64,000 bases of DNA from Robiginitalea sediminis (lineage in GTDB: Bacteria > Bacteroidota > Bacteroidia > Flavobacteriales > Flavobacteriaceae): the NCBI RefSeq assembly GCF_002198115.1, contig NZ_NGNR01000002.1:479558-543557 (forward strand), written 5' to 3'. The translations under genes and the position numbers were made by a program. The notes beneath the pieces are model-generated. The model did not search any database, had not been told where the DNA came from, and worked only from the letters and a program-made list of their open reading frames with translations. Of this stretch, positions 51,413 through 60,441 are shown one piece after another (position 1 is the first letter of the stretch; every line of letters begins with the position of its first letter).

Positions 51413-51919
51413 TTAAAGTTGGTCTTCCAGAAACAGGAAGCGTTCCGCATTGGGCCAGCCTGCTTCCCGGACAGTATCCAGAAAGGCCATGACGCGATCC
51501 CGGAACTCGGGTAGCATTCCGTGGTGCGATAGATGGGCCACCCACTGGCGGCAGGAATTGTACATACTCTTATAGAAGGCATCCGGACATCTGCGTACCT
51601 TTTCGTACCGGGCAGCGGTCTCCAGGTTGAAGGCCATTAGGTCTGCCAGCAGATAGGGGTCCACTCCAAGAGTTTCATACTGCCGGATATAGCGCTGAGC
51701 CACCGACCTTCGCGCTTTCGGGCGCCGGCGGCTCTGTGGGAAATACTCCTTTAGTATCCTTGCCTTAGCCTCTTGCATGAGTTTATCTTCCTTAGGATTA
51801 AAGGCAAAATCGTAGTATTCCTTAACCCGGGGAAAGCGATCGTAGAGGTCCAGTAACTGCTCAGCAAGGGCTTCGGGGCCCAATCCGGCCAGGTATTTCT
51901 TTAGCGCTCTCTTGCTCAT
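51413..51919 (-). CDS. DUF6155 family protein
   Basis: 168 residues from MSKRALKKYLAGLG (ATG at 51919); the twelve residues before it in frame are not part of the family. The KRALKKYL start, FAFNPKEDKLMQEAKARILKEYFP, KARRSVAQRYI and YKSMYNSCRQW segments match DUF6155, an all-helical soluble family with no known role. Upstream of GhrA on the same strand. Confidence 0.8.
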   Translation of the reverse strand: MSKRALKKYLAGLGPEALAEQLLDLYDRFPRVKEYYDFAFNPKEDKLMQEAKARILKEYFPQSRRRPKARRSVAQRYIRQYETLGVDPYLLADLMAFNLETAARYEKVRRCPDAFYKSMYNSCRQWVAHLSHHGMLPEFRDRVMAFLDTVREAGWPNAERFLFLEDQL

Positions 51920-52028
51920 AGGGGGTGAAAGATACGCATCACAAACCAAAGGCATCCGCCAGGGCGCAATGGAATCCTAATTCTTCCCAAACTTCTCATA
52001 AATATTGTAAAACTACCCTGAAATCCAC

Positions 52029-52073
52029 TTGCAAAATCCCTTAAAAAAGCTTATAATGAGAGAATGTAATTTG
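52029..52073 (+). promoter_or_regulatory. rpoD promoter region
   Basis: TTGCAA (52029-52034), exactly 17 nt, TATAAT (52052-52057) is a near-consensus E. coli-type sigma-70 promoter, unusual for Bacteroidota; a Bacteroidota-type TAATTTG (52067-52073) follows. Either could serve the gene that starts at 52100. Confidence 0.4.
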
Positions 52074-52099
52074 TAGAATCTTTAAACGGGAAATCATAC

Positions 52100-52963
52100 A
52101 TGAGGCAACTTAAAATTGTCAAGCAGGTAACCAACAGGGAATCCAAATCGCTTGACAAGTACCTGCAGGATATCAGTAAAATAGACCTTATTACCGCCAA
52201 TGAAGAAGTAGAACTCGCACAACGCATCAAACAAGGAGACCAGGCTGCCCTGGAGAAACTTACCAAGGCGAACCTCAGGTTCGTGGTCTCTGTGGCCAAG
52301 CAATACCAAAACCAGGGGCTCAAGCTTCCGGACCTGATCAATGAAGGCAACCTGGGTCTGGTAAAAGCTGCCAAGCGATTCGACGAAACGCGGGGCTTCA
52401 AATTTATTTCCTACGCGGTATGGTGGATCCGACAGTCCATCCTGCAGGCCCTTGCCGAACAATCTCGGGTGGTCCGCCTGCCCCTTAACAAGATCGGCTC
52501 CATCAACAAGATCAAGAAAACCTTTTCCTATCTGGAGCAGGCACACCAGCGCCCACCAACCCCGGAGGAAATCGCCAAGGAGCTGGATATGACGGTAAGT
52601 GAAGTGAAGCAGAGCATTAAAAATGCCGGCCGGCACGTTTCCATGGATGCTCCGCTCAGGGAAGGGGAAGAATCCAACCTGTACGATGTGTTGCGCTCCG
52701 GGGAATCCCCCAGGCCGGATAAAGGGCTGATGCGCCAGTCTCTCAATGCGGAAATCAACCGGGCCCTGGAAACCCTCTCCCCCCGCGAAGCAGACGTAAT
52801 TAAACTGTATTACGGGATTGGAGACCACCAGTCCATGACCCTGGCCGAGATTGGTCAGACCTTCGACCTGACCCGGGAACGGGTACGGCAGATCCGCGAA
52901 AAAGCCATCCGAAAACTGAGGCACGATTCGCGAAGCCGATTACTAAAGTCTTATTTAGGATAA
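52100..52963 (+). CDS. rpoD: Primary RNA polymerase sigma factor RpoD/SigA
   Basis: 287 residues. Region 1.2 ([18 protein letters not shown]), region 2 with [18 protein letters not shown] and the [18 protein letters not shown] segment (in part), region 3 with [13 protein letters not shown], region 4.2 [28 protein letters not shown] (in part). No region 1.1, as usual for Bacteroidota. It directs transcription from TTG/TAnnTTTG promoters in this phylum. Followed by a terminator. Confidence 0.97.
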   Translation: MRQLKIVKQVTNRESKSLDKYLQDISKIDLITANEEVELAQRIKQGDQAALEKLTKANLRFVVSVAKQYQNQGLKLPDLINEGNLGLVKAAKRFDETRGFKFISYAVWWIRQSILQALAEQSRVVRLPLNKIGSINKIKKTFSYLEQAHQRPPTPEEIAKELDMTVSEVKQSIKNAGRHVSMDAPLREGEESNLYDVLRSGESPRPDKGLMRQSLNAEINRALETLSPREADVIKLYYGIGDHQSMTLAEIGQTFDLTRERVRQIREKAIRKLRHDSRSRLLKSYLG

Positions 52964-52995
52964 AAAAAAAGCGGCCCAATGAGGCCGCTTTTTCC
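52964..52995. terminator. Bidirectional terminator, rpoD / small-peptide unit
   Basis: AAGCGGCC (52969-52976) and GGCCGCTT (52983-52990), loop CAATGA, with an A run to the left and T run to the right. Closes rpoD and, on the minus strand, the two-peptide unit. Confidence 0.88.
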
Positions 52996-53011
52996 AACAT
53001 ACACTAAAACA

Positions 53012-53113
53012 TTAAGAACAGCTAAGCCTGCTGATATTGAAATCCGAGAGGATTTCGTTTAAGGCCTGGATAAAATCCAGGTAAGCCGCGTGGTCTTGAT
53101 TCTGGTTCGCCAT
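53012..53113 (-). CDS. 33-residue peptide with YLDF-LNEILS core (peptide 2)
   Basis: Begins MANQNQDHAAYLDF, continues IQALNEILSD and ends SRLSCS. It shares YL(D/N)F and LNEILS with the peptide encoded 38 nt upstream (53152-53250). Net charge about -3; one Cys near the end. The terminator is 22 nt downstream. No modification or export gene is close, so I make no claim of a ribosomal peptide natural product. Confidence 0.65.
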   Translation of the reverse strand: MANQNQDHAAYLDFIQALNEILSDFNISRLSCS

Positions 53114-53151
53114 AGTTTTGGGGTTTTAGGAGAAACAGCCGGGAAGCCGGA

Positions 53152-53250
53152 CTATAAATAGTCCAGCTCCGCCAGCTCGTTCACACTTAAGATTTCATTT
53201 AATTCCCGGAGGAAATTCAAATATTCCTCCCCGTAGGTATCGTATAGCAT
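53152..53250 (-). CDS. 32-residue acidic peptide with YLNF-LNEILS core (peptide 1)
   Basis: Begins MLYDTYGEEYLNFLREL, continues NEILS and ends ELAELDYL. Net charge about -7, likely an amphipathic helix. Its homology to the second short frame, with different flanks, is what makes both credible. It has its own promoter and palindrome upstream, and lies 145 nt after the end of the sulfatase/YaiO operon on the same strand. Confidence 0.65.
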   Translation of the reverse strand: MLYDTYGEEYLNFLRELNEILSVNELAELDYL

Positions 53251-53304
53251 GGTAAGTTGGGTTACAATTTACCCCTTCCGCTTTGGGGGTCGGAAGAGAT
53301 ACGT

Positions 53305-53335
53305 TAAACCTATTCCCTTTCTGCCGCTTCCACAA
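53305..53335 (-). promoter_or_regulatory. Promoter of the two-peptide unit
   Basis: Minus strand: TTG (53335-53333), 20-nt spacer, TAGGTTTA (53312-53305), seven of eight to TAnnTTTG. Predicted start near 53300, 50 nt before peptide 1. Confidence 0.55.
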
Positions 53336-53345
53336 TAAATTGTGG
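53330..53345. promoter_or_regulatory. Perfect 16-base palindrome over the -33 element
   Basis: CCACAAT-AA-ATTGTGG. It covers the TTG of the promoter, so a dimeric regulator bound here would control the peptide unit. No regulator gene is adjacent. Confidence 0.5.
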
Positions 53346-53394
53346 TGAAGCCTTCCGTTTTTGTTGGCAAATCCTACCGCCTGGTGGTCTGTCC

Positions 53395-54594
53395 CTAGAA
53401 GCCTATCTGGTACCGAACCCCTGCCCTGACTGCCAGGAAATACGAACCGGGCTGCAGAACAAACTCCTGCCGGCTTACCCCTATGTGTGCGCGGTAGCGC
53501 CGGTCCGTACGTTTTGCGGTAAACTGGTATTCCACCTGGACCTCCTGGCGCTCCACAAAGAACAAGGTCTCGGCCAAAAGCTGTGTCCCGGAATACAATT
53601 GCTGAAGTTCGGGGTTGAAACCGTAATTGGCCCGCAGTCCGAGATAGTGGTGCTCATTTTTAAGATACCTGCGTCCAAGAAATTCTCCCGAAAACCCCGG
53701 ATCTCTATCCCTGAAGAGGCTTACGTAAGGCCTGAAACTCAGGTAGTAGTTGCCGCGGTACAGGCCATAGGAGCCCGTAAGCAGCGTTGCCTTTTGGGCC
53801 TCAAAACCCAAATAACGCATACCGGCAGACAGCTCATGGCCCTTGCCTGCATTTGCATAAACCTCCGCCCCGACCCGGTGCTCCGGATAAGTGGGCGCAT
53901 TGGAATACCCATAATTGAGATAGGCATAAAACTTTTTGGAGAGCCTGGGGTAGGCATCGAGTTCCCACTGTACCCCGTGGGTCTGGAACCGGTGGCTGTA
54001 GTTGATCCTGGGGATCAACTTTCCCCATTTAGTATTGCGTTGGTATTCTATGGTCCCATAAACCATGGGGTCGAAACCCTGGTCGAAGGCTTCGAGGGCA
54101 TTTTCCAGGGCAATAAAATTACTGGGTTCCCCTGTTGCTTCTCCCCTGCTCTGGGTGGCGCCAGTGCGTATTTCTTCCCGCAATTGCTCAATATCCGGGT
54201 TCGACCCCAGAAAGGAAAGGGCTTTGTTGGCCAGGCCAAGGGCCAAAGACGGATTCCCGGCATTGCGTTCATTGCGGATGGCTCCCAGCCAGCCCTCCAC
54301 GGAGCCTCTGTCCCTTGAGATCACCCGGTTAAAGTGCCGGCGTGCCTGCTCGTAATCCCCGTCCCAGCTATAGGTGCTGGCCAGAAGGTTCTCCACATCT
54401 GAATATTTGGGATAATCCGCCAGTATTTGTTTCAGGGCTTTCCGCGCAGGTTCGTACTGGCCATTGAAGGCCAGTTCCCGGGCACTGCTCAGAGCCAGAT
54501 CGGCATCATATGGAGCTGGGGTATCCTGTGCAGGGCTCGTATGTGGCAGGAGGCAAACCAGCCCTAATATGAGAATTGGCAGTACGCGCTTCAT
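53395..54594 (-). CDS. YaiO-type outer-membrane beta-barrel protein with N-terminal TPR domain
   Basis: 399 residues. Signal peptide ending TSPAQ, TPR-like helices (about 30-150: ALSSARELAFNGQYEPARKAL, LLASTYSWDGDYEQARRHF), then a predicted 12-14-strand barrel (about 175-399) rich in alternating aromatic residues and ending YQIGF. TPR plus barrel is the layout of PgaA/BcsC-like polysaccharide porins, although YaiO itself has no proven role. Last gene of the six-gene operon; start overlaps the sulfatase stop by 4 nt. Confidence 0.83.
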   Translation of the reverse strand: MKRVLPILILGLVCLLPHTSPAQDTPAPYDADLALSSARELAFNGQYEPARKALKQILADYPKYSDVENLLASTYSWDGDYEQARRHFNRVISRDRGSVEGWLGAIRNERNAGNPSLALGLANKALSFLGSNPDIEQLREEIRTGATQSRGEATGEPSNFIALENALEAFDQGFDPMVYGTIEYQRNTKWGKLIPRINYSHRFQTHGVQWELDAYPRLSKKFYAYLNYGYSNAPTYPEHRVGAEVYANAGKGHELSAGMRYLGFEAQKATLLTGSYGLYRGNYYLSFRPYVSLFRDRDPGFSGEFLGRRYLKNEHHYLGLRANYGFNPELQQLYSGTQLLAETLFFVERQEVQVEYQFTAKRTDRRYRAHIGVSRQEFVLQPGSYFLAVRAGVRYQIGF

Positions 54595-56954
54595 TGGAAT
54601 GTCGTTTGGGTTAGTTCCCGGGTGGGGTTACCCCCTGTGGAATGCTGGCCTGATGGAGCCCCGGAAGCCCGCATTAATTTCTCGGATAGAATTTTGGAAT
54701 GCGGTAACCGGGTTTGGATAGCCGCTGCCAGGTAACTGGCCTTATAGTTTTTACCCGCCCAATGGTAGACATCCAACAGGGCAGCATACCCGTCCTCATA
54801 GACCGGATATTTATTTACCACTTGTTCCAGGATGTCCTGTGCTTCCGCATACCGTCCTTCCCAGGCATGGATCCGACCCAGCAGGATTTCGGTATCCACA
54901 TGTCCCGGTACTTCAGACAGGATATATCGGCACAGCAAGCGCGCCCGCTCCCTTTCCGAATTAAAAGCCAGGTCCCGTGCAATACTGTAGGCCTTATCGA
55001 AATCCGAACCACTGAACACACTGTGGATCCACACCAGTTCTTTTTTCTGTGGCGGGTGGAATAACGGGGGGTAAAGGACACCATCATTGGGCACCAGGGC
55101 GTTATCCCGCCATACGTATTCATATCGGGATTGGAAATCCGCTGCCCGGGAGGCAAGGGACTCCCCTGTTTCCGGGGAAGGAGGTGCAGCCTCCCCGGAA
55201 GAAATGCCATAGGCCTTGCCATCCAACAGGAGGTGATCCCGGACCCGAAGATCCGCAACCCGACGGATATGATCCATTAATGGGATTTCCAGATCTTTGC
55301 GTGGGGTACTGCCTTGTGGCAACTCCCCTCCCATCCAGGGGGTTTCCTTCGGCAGGTCCCAACTGTATTGCTCAGCCAGGGCATACGCCAGTGTGGGTGC
55401 CACGTCCAGGTGGGAGGCAGGTGCCTGAAAATCCATGGGCCTGGAGACTAACGGACCAAAAACCAACAGCGGTACCCCATAGGCCATTTGCGGTTCTGAA
55501 TCGCCCAGTAATCTGGGTCTGTGGCTGCCGGTAAGCACAAAAAGGGTATTCCGATACTCCGGCAATGCGGCCACTGCCTCCATGAATTCCCGAAGCTGCT
55601 GGTCGGTATAGTGCATAGCAGCCAACAGGGACTTGTTCCTCCTGGCGACCCGCCGGGTCCTTTCATCCGTTACAGTTTGTTCCAGCTTTTCACCTACTTG
55701 CTTTTCGTAGTATTCGGCATCCGGAATTCGGTAGGGTGGCTTGCTACTCAGGGTTTGGAACACATCGAAACGTGGCTCGGTGGCCAGGGGGCGGCTATCC
55801 AGATACCGTTGAAAAAGGGCCTGGTCCGGAAATCCTGTGGAAATCCCGGCTGCATCGGCTTCGTGCTCCTGGTACTGCTCCGGGAAGGCTTTACGGTCTG
55901 CCAGTTCATCGATCCGCTCTTCGTATAAATACCGGTCCCAGCCAAAGAGGGCACTATTCCCCCCATACTGGAAACTGGTCCGGTACCCAGCTTTTTTGAG
56001 CAAGGCATAAAGGCTATGACGGGCAGGCAGGTGTATACCCGGGTGCGTTTCCACCAAAGGCAGGGAGGCGGTCAGGGCCACCAGTGCAGTTGAGGATTCC
56101 CGGCTGTTTGCCATAAAGTCGGACCAAAACAGGCCATGTTGCCTGAGGGAATCCATAAACGGGGTAACTGCAGCAAGCGGGGCATTACTTCCTACAAAAT
56201 CGGATCCAAGGCCTTCTACCACCAACATAACGATATGCGGAGGGTCAGATTTTAATTCCAGGACCTCTCCCAAGGTCCCTTTTCCGTTTCCGGGCCTCCA
56301 GAATGGGTTGGGGTCTTCTCCGGAATAGGGCGCAACCCCGGACCACTGGTCGGCAACCGCTTCCAGGATGTACTGAGTCTTGTTTCGGTTCACCGGCCTC
56401 TTTTCCGAGAGCAGGGTTGCCAGAAAGAGCGAAAACAGGATAATGGTTGCCGGGTAGAGGTTGGAGATGACCTGATAAAATCGTTTGCTCAGGCGGTAGG
56501 CCCCTCGGAACGCCCCTCCAAGGACCACCGCAGCGACGGCAAGCATTATAAACAGCCGTGTCCCGGAATACTGTTCCCCCAGTTGGGATGCCATGGCCGA
56601 ACCCACGAGTTCATATCGGTCTATGAAGTATTCAGTCAGGATGGCTTCCAGCAGCAGTAACCCTGTAAACAATGCGGCCGAAATCCGGAAACCAAGTCCG
56701 GGCTTTTTGCCTTCCAGAATGTTGAAAACAAAGGCTCCAAGGAGGCCGCAGAGTGCAGCAAAACCAAGTTGATGCAGGGCGTGGAGCAACAGGTTGGTAT
56801 TAAACAGGGTATCCAGGGCGCCTTGTTCGTAGAGGCGGACTTGCTGGTAGGTGGAAAGCAGCAGCAAAGCCGCAAAAAACGCAATGACCAGCCGGATATA
56901 ATCCCTCAGGAGGCGTTTGCCGGAGGCTGTTTTTGAAGGTTGCTTTACTTCCAT
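54591..56954 (-). CDS. Membrane sulfatase/LTA-synthase-like enzyme with C-terminal TPR domain
   Basis: 787 residues. Five transmembrane segments in the first 200, then a periplasmic alkaline-phosphatase-superfamily domain (about 235-560) with HIVMLVVEGLGSDFVG and the nucleophile region SRESSTALVALTASLPL, as in lipoteichoic-acid synthase and phosphoethanolamine transferases. Residues about 655-765 are TPR-like (AYSIARDLAFNSERERARLL) and similar to the N-terminus of the next gene, YaiO. By family it adds or removes phosphoglycerol, phosphoethanolamine or sulfate groups. 3 nt after the GT2 stop. Confidence 0.82.
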   Translation of the reverse strand: MEVKQPSKTASGKRLLRDYIRLVIAFFAALLLLSTYQQVRLYEQGALDTLFNTNLLLHALHQLGFAALCGLLGAFVFNILEGKKPGLGFRISAALFTGLLLLEAILTEYFIDRYELVGSAMASQLGEQYSGTRLFIMLAVAAVVLGGAFRGAYRLSKRFYQVISNLYPATIILFSLFLATLLSEKRPVNRNKTQYILEAVADQWSGVAPYSGEDPNPFWRPGNGKGTLGEVLELKSDPPHIVMLVVEGLGSDFVGSNAPLAAVTPFMDSLRQHGLFWSDFMANSRESSTALVALTASLPLVETHPGIHLPARHSLYALLKKAGYRTSFQYGGNSALFGWDRYLYEERIDELADRKAFPEQYQEHEADAAGISTGFPDQALFQRYLDSRPLATEPRFDVFQTLSSKPPYRIPDAEYYEKQVGEKLEQTVTDERTRRVARRNKSLLAAMHYTDQQLREFMEAVAALPEYRNTLFVLTGSHRPRLLGDSEPQMAYGVPLLVFGPLVSRPMDFQAPASHLDVAPTLAYALAEQYSWDLPKETPWMGGELPQGSTPRKDLEIPLMDHIRRVADLRVRDHLLLDGKAYGISSGEAAPPSPETGESLASRAADFQSRYEYVWRDNALVPNDGVLYPPLFHPPQKKELVWIHSVFSGSDFDKAYSIARDLAFNSERERARLLCRYILSEVPGHVDTEILLGRIHAWEGRYAEAQDILEQVVNKYPVYEDGYAALLDVYHWAGKNYKASYLAAAIQTRLPHSKILSEKLMRASGAPSGQHSTGGNPTRELTQTTFQ

Positions 56955-56957
56955 GTC

Positions 56958-58385
56958 CTATGCTTTGGCAAATCCTTTGCGGACCTGGGAACCCCAGCCC
57001 GAATTGATTTTGAACAACTTTTTATAATTGCCGCGCACGGCAGACCACACCACAATCGGGTGGAAGGTAAATGGCTCAATAAGGGCACAAAAGAGCAGGA
57101 TCAGAATGTCTTTGGTGCGCGTATACTGGTTGTAGGACCACACGTCCCACAGGACCGCGTAAAATGAAAACATAATGGCGAAGGCATAGACCATTACGGT
57201 TATGGCCAGAAAGAACGACCAGTTGAGGATACCGAGGTAGGCAAACAACAAGATGGAAAAGAAGCCCAGAAACTCCAGTATAGGAGCCAGCCATTCGTAA
57301 AAAAACCAATATGGGTAGGAAAGCATTCCCAGCCGTCCGAATTTGGGATTGAAAAACATATCCTTATGCCGGAAAAGGGTCTCCAGGTTCCCCCGGGACC
57401 AACGGTCGCGCTGGTTTACCAGGATTTTCAGGTCTTCAGGGACCTCTGTCCAGCACAGTGGGTCCGGGATGTATTCTACCGTATACGGGAGGTCGCGCTC
57501 GTGCATATACCGTCTCATGCGGAAGACGATTTCCATGTCTTCGCCCACAGTTCCCGTGTCGTAGCCCCCTATTTCCATAGCAATTTCCCGATCGAAGAAC
57601 CCGAATGCCCCGGAAATGATCAGAAGACTGTCTATTCGCCCCCAGGCCATACGCCCGAGAAGGAAGGATCGGGTATATTCCAGCAGTTGGAAGCGGGCCA
57701 GCCAATTCTTCGGCAGGCGGATTTCTTCGAGAACCCCGCCATCGATCCGGCAACTGTTGGCCACGCGGATTACCCCGCCAACGGCAATCACCCTTTTCCG
57801 GCTCCTTTGGTAGAAGGCCTTTACCACATGCAGAAGGGCATCCGGCAAAAGCAGGCAGTCCACATCGATACAACCTACATACTTACTTTCGGACAATTGG
57901 ATCCCTGTATTCAGCGCATCCGATTTTCCGCCGTTCTCCTTGTCTACCACCGTGAGCTTGGAAAAGGACCGCTGGCGGGATTTGTACACCCCGCGAATGG
58001 GCTTAGAGCGCCACTGCGGGTCAATTTCCCGTTCCACACGCTGCAGGTCGTAGGCGTCGATCATTTTCTGAAGGGTGTCGTCCTTGCTCCCGTCATTGAC
58101 CACCATAACCTCATAATTCACATAATGCAGGGAAAGCAGGGACCGGATATTCTCCACGATGGTAAGCCCTTCATTGTAGGCGGGGGCAATTATGGTAATG
58201 CTCGGGGAAAGAGGCGAAGCCATAATGCGCGATATATCGCCCACACTGTTCTTGTTGCGGTAATGGATGGAACTCCTGGAAGACAGGTATCCCATGGCGG
58301 TAAAAAGTAGGAACAACACCAGGGTAAACACCAAAAAGACGATGTTGATATACTCCAGCAATATGTCGAAGGCTCCGCTATTCAT
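56958..58385 (-). CDS. Processive GT2 glycosyltransferase, PgaC/BcsA-like
   Basis: 475 residues. Two N-terminal transmembrane helices, GT-A domain with SITIIAPAYNEGLTIVEN, VVNDGSKDDT, DVD (C-I-DVD), the GED variant of TED, and QRDRWSRG for QxxRW, followed by four C-terminal helices. This is the architecture of hyaluronan, cellulose and poly-N-acetylglucosamine synthases: an inner-membrane enzyme that extends and extrudes a polysaccharide. Product unknown. Overlaps the HEAT gene by 8 nt. Confidence 0.9.
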   Translation of the reverse strand: MNSGAFDILLEYINIVFLVFTLVLFLLFTAMGYLSSRSSIHYRNKNSVGDISRIMASPLSPSITIIAPAYNEGLTIVENIRSLLSLHYVNYEVMVVNDGSKDDTLQKMIDAYDLQRVEREIDPQWRSKPIRGVYKSRQRSFSKLTVVDKENGGKSDALNTGIQLSESKYVGCIDVDCLLLPDALLHVVKAFYQRSRKRVIAVGGVIRVANSCRIDGGVLEEIRLPKNWLARFQLLEYTRSFLLGRMAWGRIDSLLIISGAFGFFDREIAMEIGGYDTGTVGEDMEIVFRMRRYMHERDLPYTVEYIPDPLCWTEVPEDLKILVNQRDRWSRGNLETLFRHKDMFFNPKFGRLGMLSYPYWFFYEWLAPILEFLGFFSILLFAYLGILNWSFFLAITVMVYAFAIMFSFYAVLWDVWSYNQYTRTKDILILLFCALIEPFTFHPIVVWSAVRGNYKKLFKINSGWGSQVRKGFAKA

Positions 58386-60441
58386 GGGTCCTTTCCTTTT
58401 TAGGTCTCCAAAGCCTGAACCTGCCGAAATTCCGGAGTTGCAGGCCCCGGGCGGGTTTGGTTTCCTCCGGTCCTACTTGTGCCCCGTTGAGTTCCTCCAG
58501 AACGGCTGCGGCCTTTTCCCGGATTCTGGCATCCTGGTCTTCCAGCAATCCTCTGAGGAACGCCGCTTCCTTGGGCCCGCCAACAGCGGGAATTTCAGAA
58601 AGCAAGATGAGTTTGGATTCCGTGTCGTACTCCCGGATGAATTCCGAGAAAATGCAGAAAGTGCCTTCCTGGTTAGGGGCTGTTTTTTCGGGTTGTGCCG
58701 TGAAATATTCCGTTTTAATGGGTTCCGAAAATGACGTTTCATCCTCCGGTTCCCCTGTGAGTCCGAATGCTGGGACAAGGGTTTCGGCTTCCTGTATTTC
58801 GAAATCCGTAGCCTGCCTGGACCAGCGCGGCTCAGATGCCTGGTGGGAACCAGCCATTTCTGCTGAATCTTCCGTTACCAATGGGATGAATGACAGGTCA
58901 AACGCCGAGCTGGTTCTGGTTTCATGGTGATACCCCTCAGAAGGGTTCCCGGTTTCCGGGACCACTACCTGGTAGTCTACCTCAATCAGTGCGGGTTCCC
59001 TATCTGATTGCAGAGATGTCTCCTCTTCAGGTTCATCCTCGACGATATACGGGATAAAGGCAATATCATCTCCGGGATCCTCCTCAGACGGGCCTGCCTG
59101 TGTCATAATGGCCCGCAGTTCCTGTTTCAGGCAAAAGTCGAATAAGGCTTCATCCCAGTCGTCCATGGGAATGTGCGCTCCTTGCTCCGATAGTTCGGGC
59201 AGGCCGTTGTCTTCAGGTGCCGATGGGGTGGGTTTGAGATTAAACCCTTCGGTTGCCGGGATTTCCTCCGCCTGTACCTCCAATTCGTTGATCTCGGTTT
59301 GCCCCTGGAATGTTTGAAGGACTTGCGGTTCCTCCTTCGGGTTTTCCTGAGGAGCAACTGGCTCCAGGGGGTCGATGCCCGCCACAGGCAGGGCACTTCC
59401 CGGGACAAGGGTGTTCATTACCGAGCGCGCTTTGGAACGCACTACGAAATTCCCGTCCTGTTCTGAAATTTGTTGTAAAATTGGCAGGTCATGGGCATCC
59501 CCAATACTGGAAAGGGCCTCCAGGATCAGAAGTTTCAGCGCTTCTCCCGATTTCCGGAAAATCACCTTCAAGGGGTCCCGTGCCGCTTTAAAACGGAAAT
59601 CGCGGATACACTCCGCGGCGGCCATCTTTACCATGGTATTCCGGTGTTGCAACAGCCTTATGATGGCCGGCTCCGCATCGTTTTGGTTGTAGTGCCTGAT
59701 GAGCCTCAGGGCAAAAAGGACCACATCCCGGTTTTCGGAGGTAAGCCAGTCCCGGAAACGAGGGGGGTTATAATCCTCGCGCTGCCTCAGGATTTCAAGG
59801 AGTTTAATCTGCTGCCATTCGGATATGCTGTAGCGCGCCGTGTCCATAAAAAAGGAAAGACCTTCTTCCCGAAGGCTTACGGTAGCCAGCTGTGCTTGTT
59901 TTCGGATTACCCCCCTTTTGTCGTTAACAAAGGGGCGGATAAGGGTATAGGCCTTTTCGACCTCCATTTCGGTGAGTTCCCTTATGCCCTGGGATACCCG
60001 CTCCCAGCGCCAGCTTTTAAGCTTGGTATATGCGTCCTGGTGCAATCCGAGATCCCGGTACAGGCGGAGTAATTTCACGCGGGCAGAACCCGAAACATCT
60101 GTCTTTAAGTCCATCAGGACCTCCGATAATATCCGGCGGTTGAACGGATTCTTGAGCAACTCACGGATTTCAATTTTCATCGTGATATAGGCCTCCCGGC
60201 CCTCGGCCTCGGTTTCCGGGTCGTAAAACAGGAAATTGCTAATCATGGGGGCCAGTTCGCGCTTGTGCTGGCGGACGGCGGCTTTACGGGCAGAGAGTCT
60301 GTTGCGCATCAGGAAGATGAAGCCAAAATACGCAAGGCTGATACTGCCAAAGAGGATTCCTAGGTCCCACAGAAGATTGGTATGGATCTCCGGGGCCTGG
60401 AACAGAGGAAGGGGGCGATATGTCCAAAAGGTTTGGGTCAA
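58378..60441 (-). CDS. Membrane-anchored HEAT-repeat protein
   Basis: 687 residues, TTG start overlapping the response-regulator stop by 4 nt (TTGA); no ATG fits before the membrane helix. One transmembrane helix (about 28-44: LGILFGSISLAYFGFIF), then HEAT-like helical repeats (about 55-330: EVLMDLKTDVSGSARVKLL, ALRLIRHYNQNDAEPAIIRLLQHRN) and a long acidic, low-complexity tail with a final HEAT pair (AAFLRGLLEDQDARIREKAA). By analogy it is a scaffold at the inner membrane; role in the operon is inference. Confidence 0.78.
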   Translation of the reverse strand: MTQTFWTYRPLPLFQAPEIHTNLLWDLGILFGSISLAYFGFIFLMRNRLSARKAAVRQHKRELAPMISNFLFYDPETEAEGREAYITMKIEIRELLKNPFNRRILSEVLMDLKTDVSGSARVKLLRLYRDLGLHQDAYTKLKSWRWERVSQGIRELTEMEVEKAYTLIRPFVNDKRGVIRKQAQLATVSLREEGLSFFMDTARYSISEWQQIKLLEILRQREDYNPPRFRDWLTSENRDVVLFALRLIRHYNQNDAEPAIIRLLQHRNTMVKMAAAECIRDFRFKAARDPLKVIFRKSGEALKLLILEALSSIGDAHDLPILQQISEQDGNFVVRSKARSVMNTLVPGSALPVAGIDPLEPVAPQENPKEEPQVLQTFQGQTEINELEVQAEEIPATEGFNLKPTPSAPEDNGLPELSEQGAHIPMDDWDEALFDFCLKQELRAIMTQAGPSEEDPGDDIAFIPYIVEDEPEEETSLQSDREPALIEVDYQVVVPETGNPSEGYHHETRTSSAFDLSFIPLVTEDSAEMAGSHQASEPRWSRQATDFEIQEAETLVPAFGLTGEPEDETSFSEPIKTEYFTAQPEKTAPNQEGTFCIFSEFIREYDTESKLILLSEIPAVGGPKEAAFLRGLLEDQDARIREKAAAVLEELNGAQVGPEETKPARGLQLRNFGRFRLWRPKKERTHE

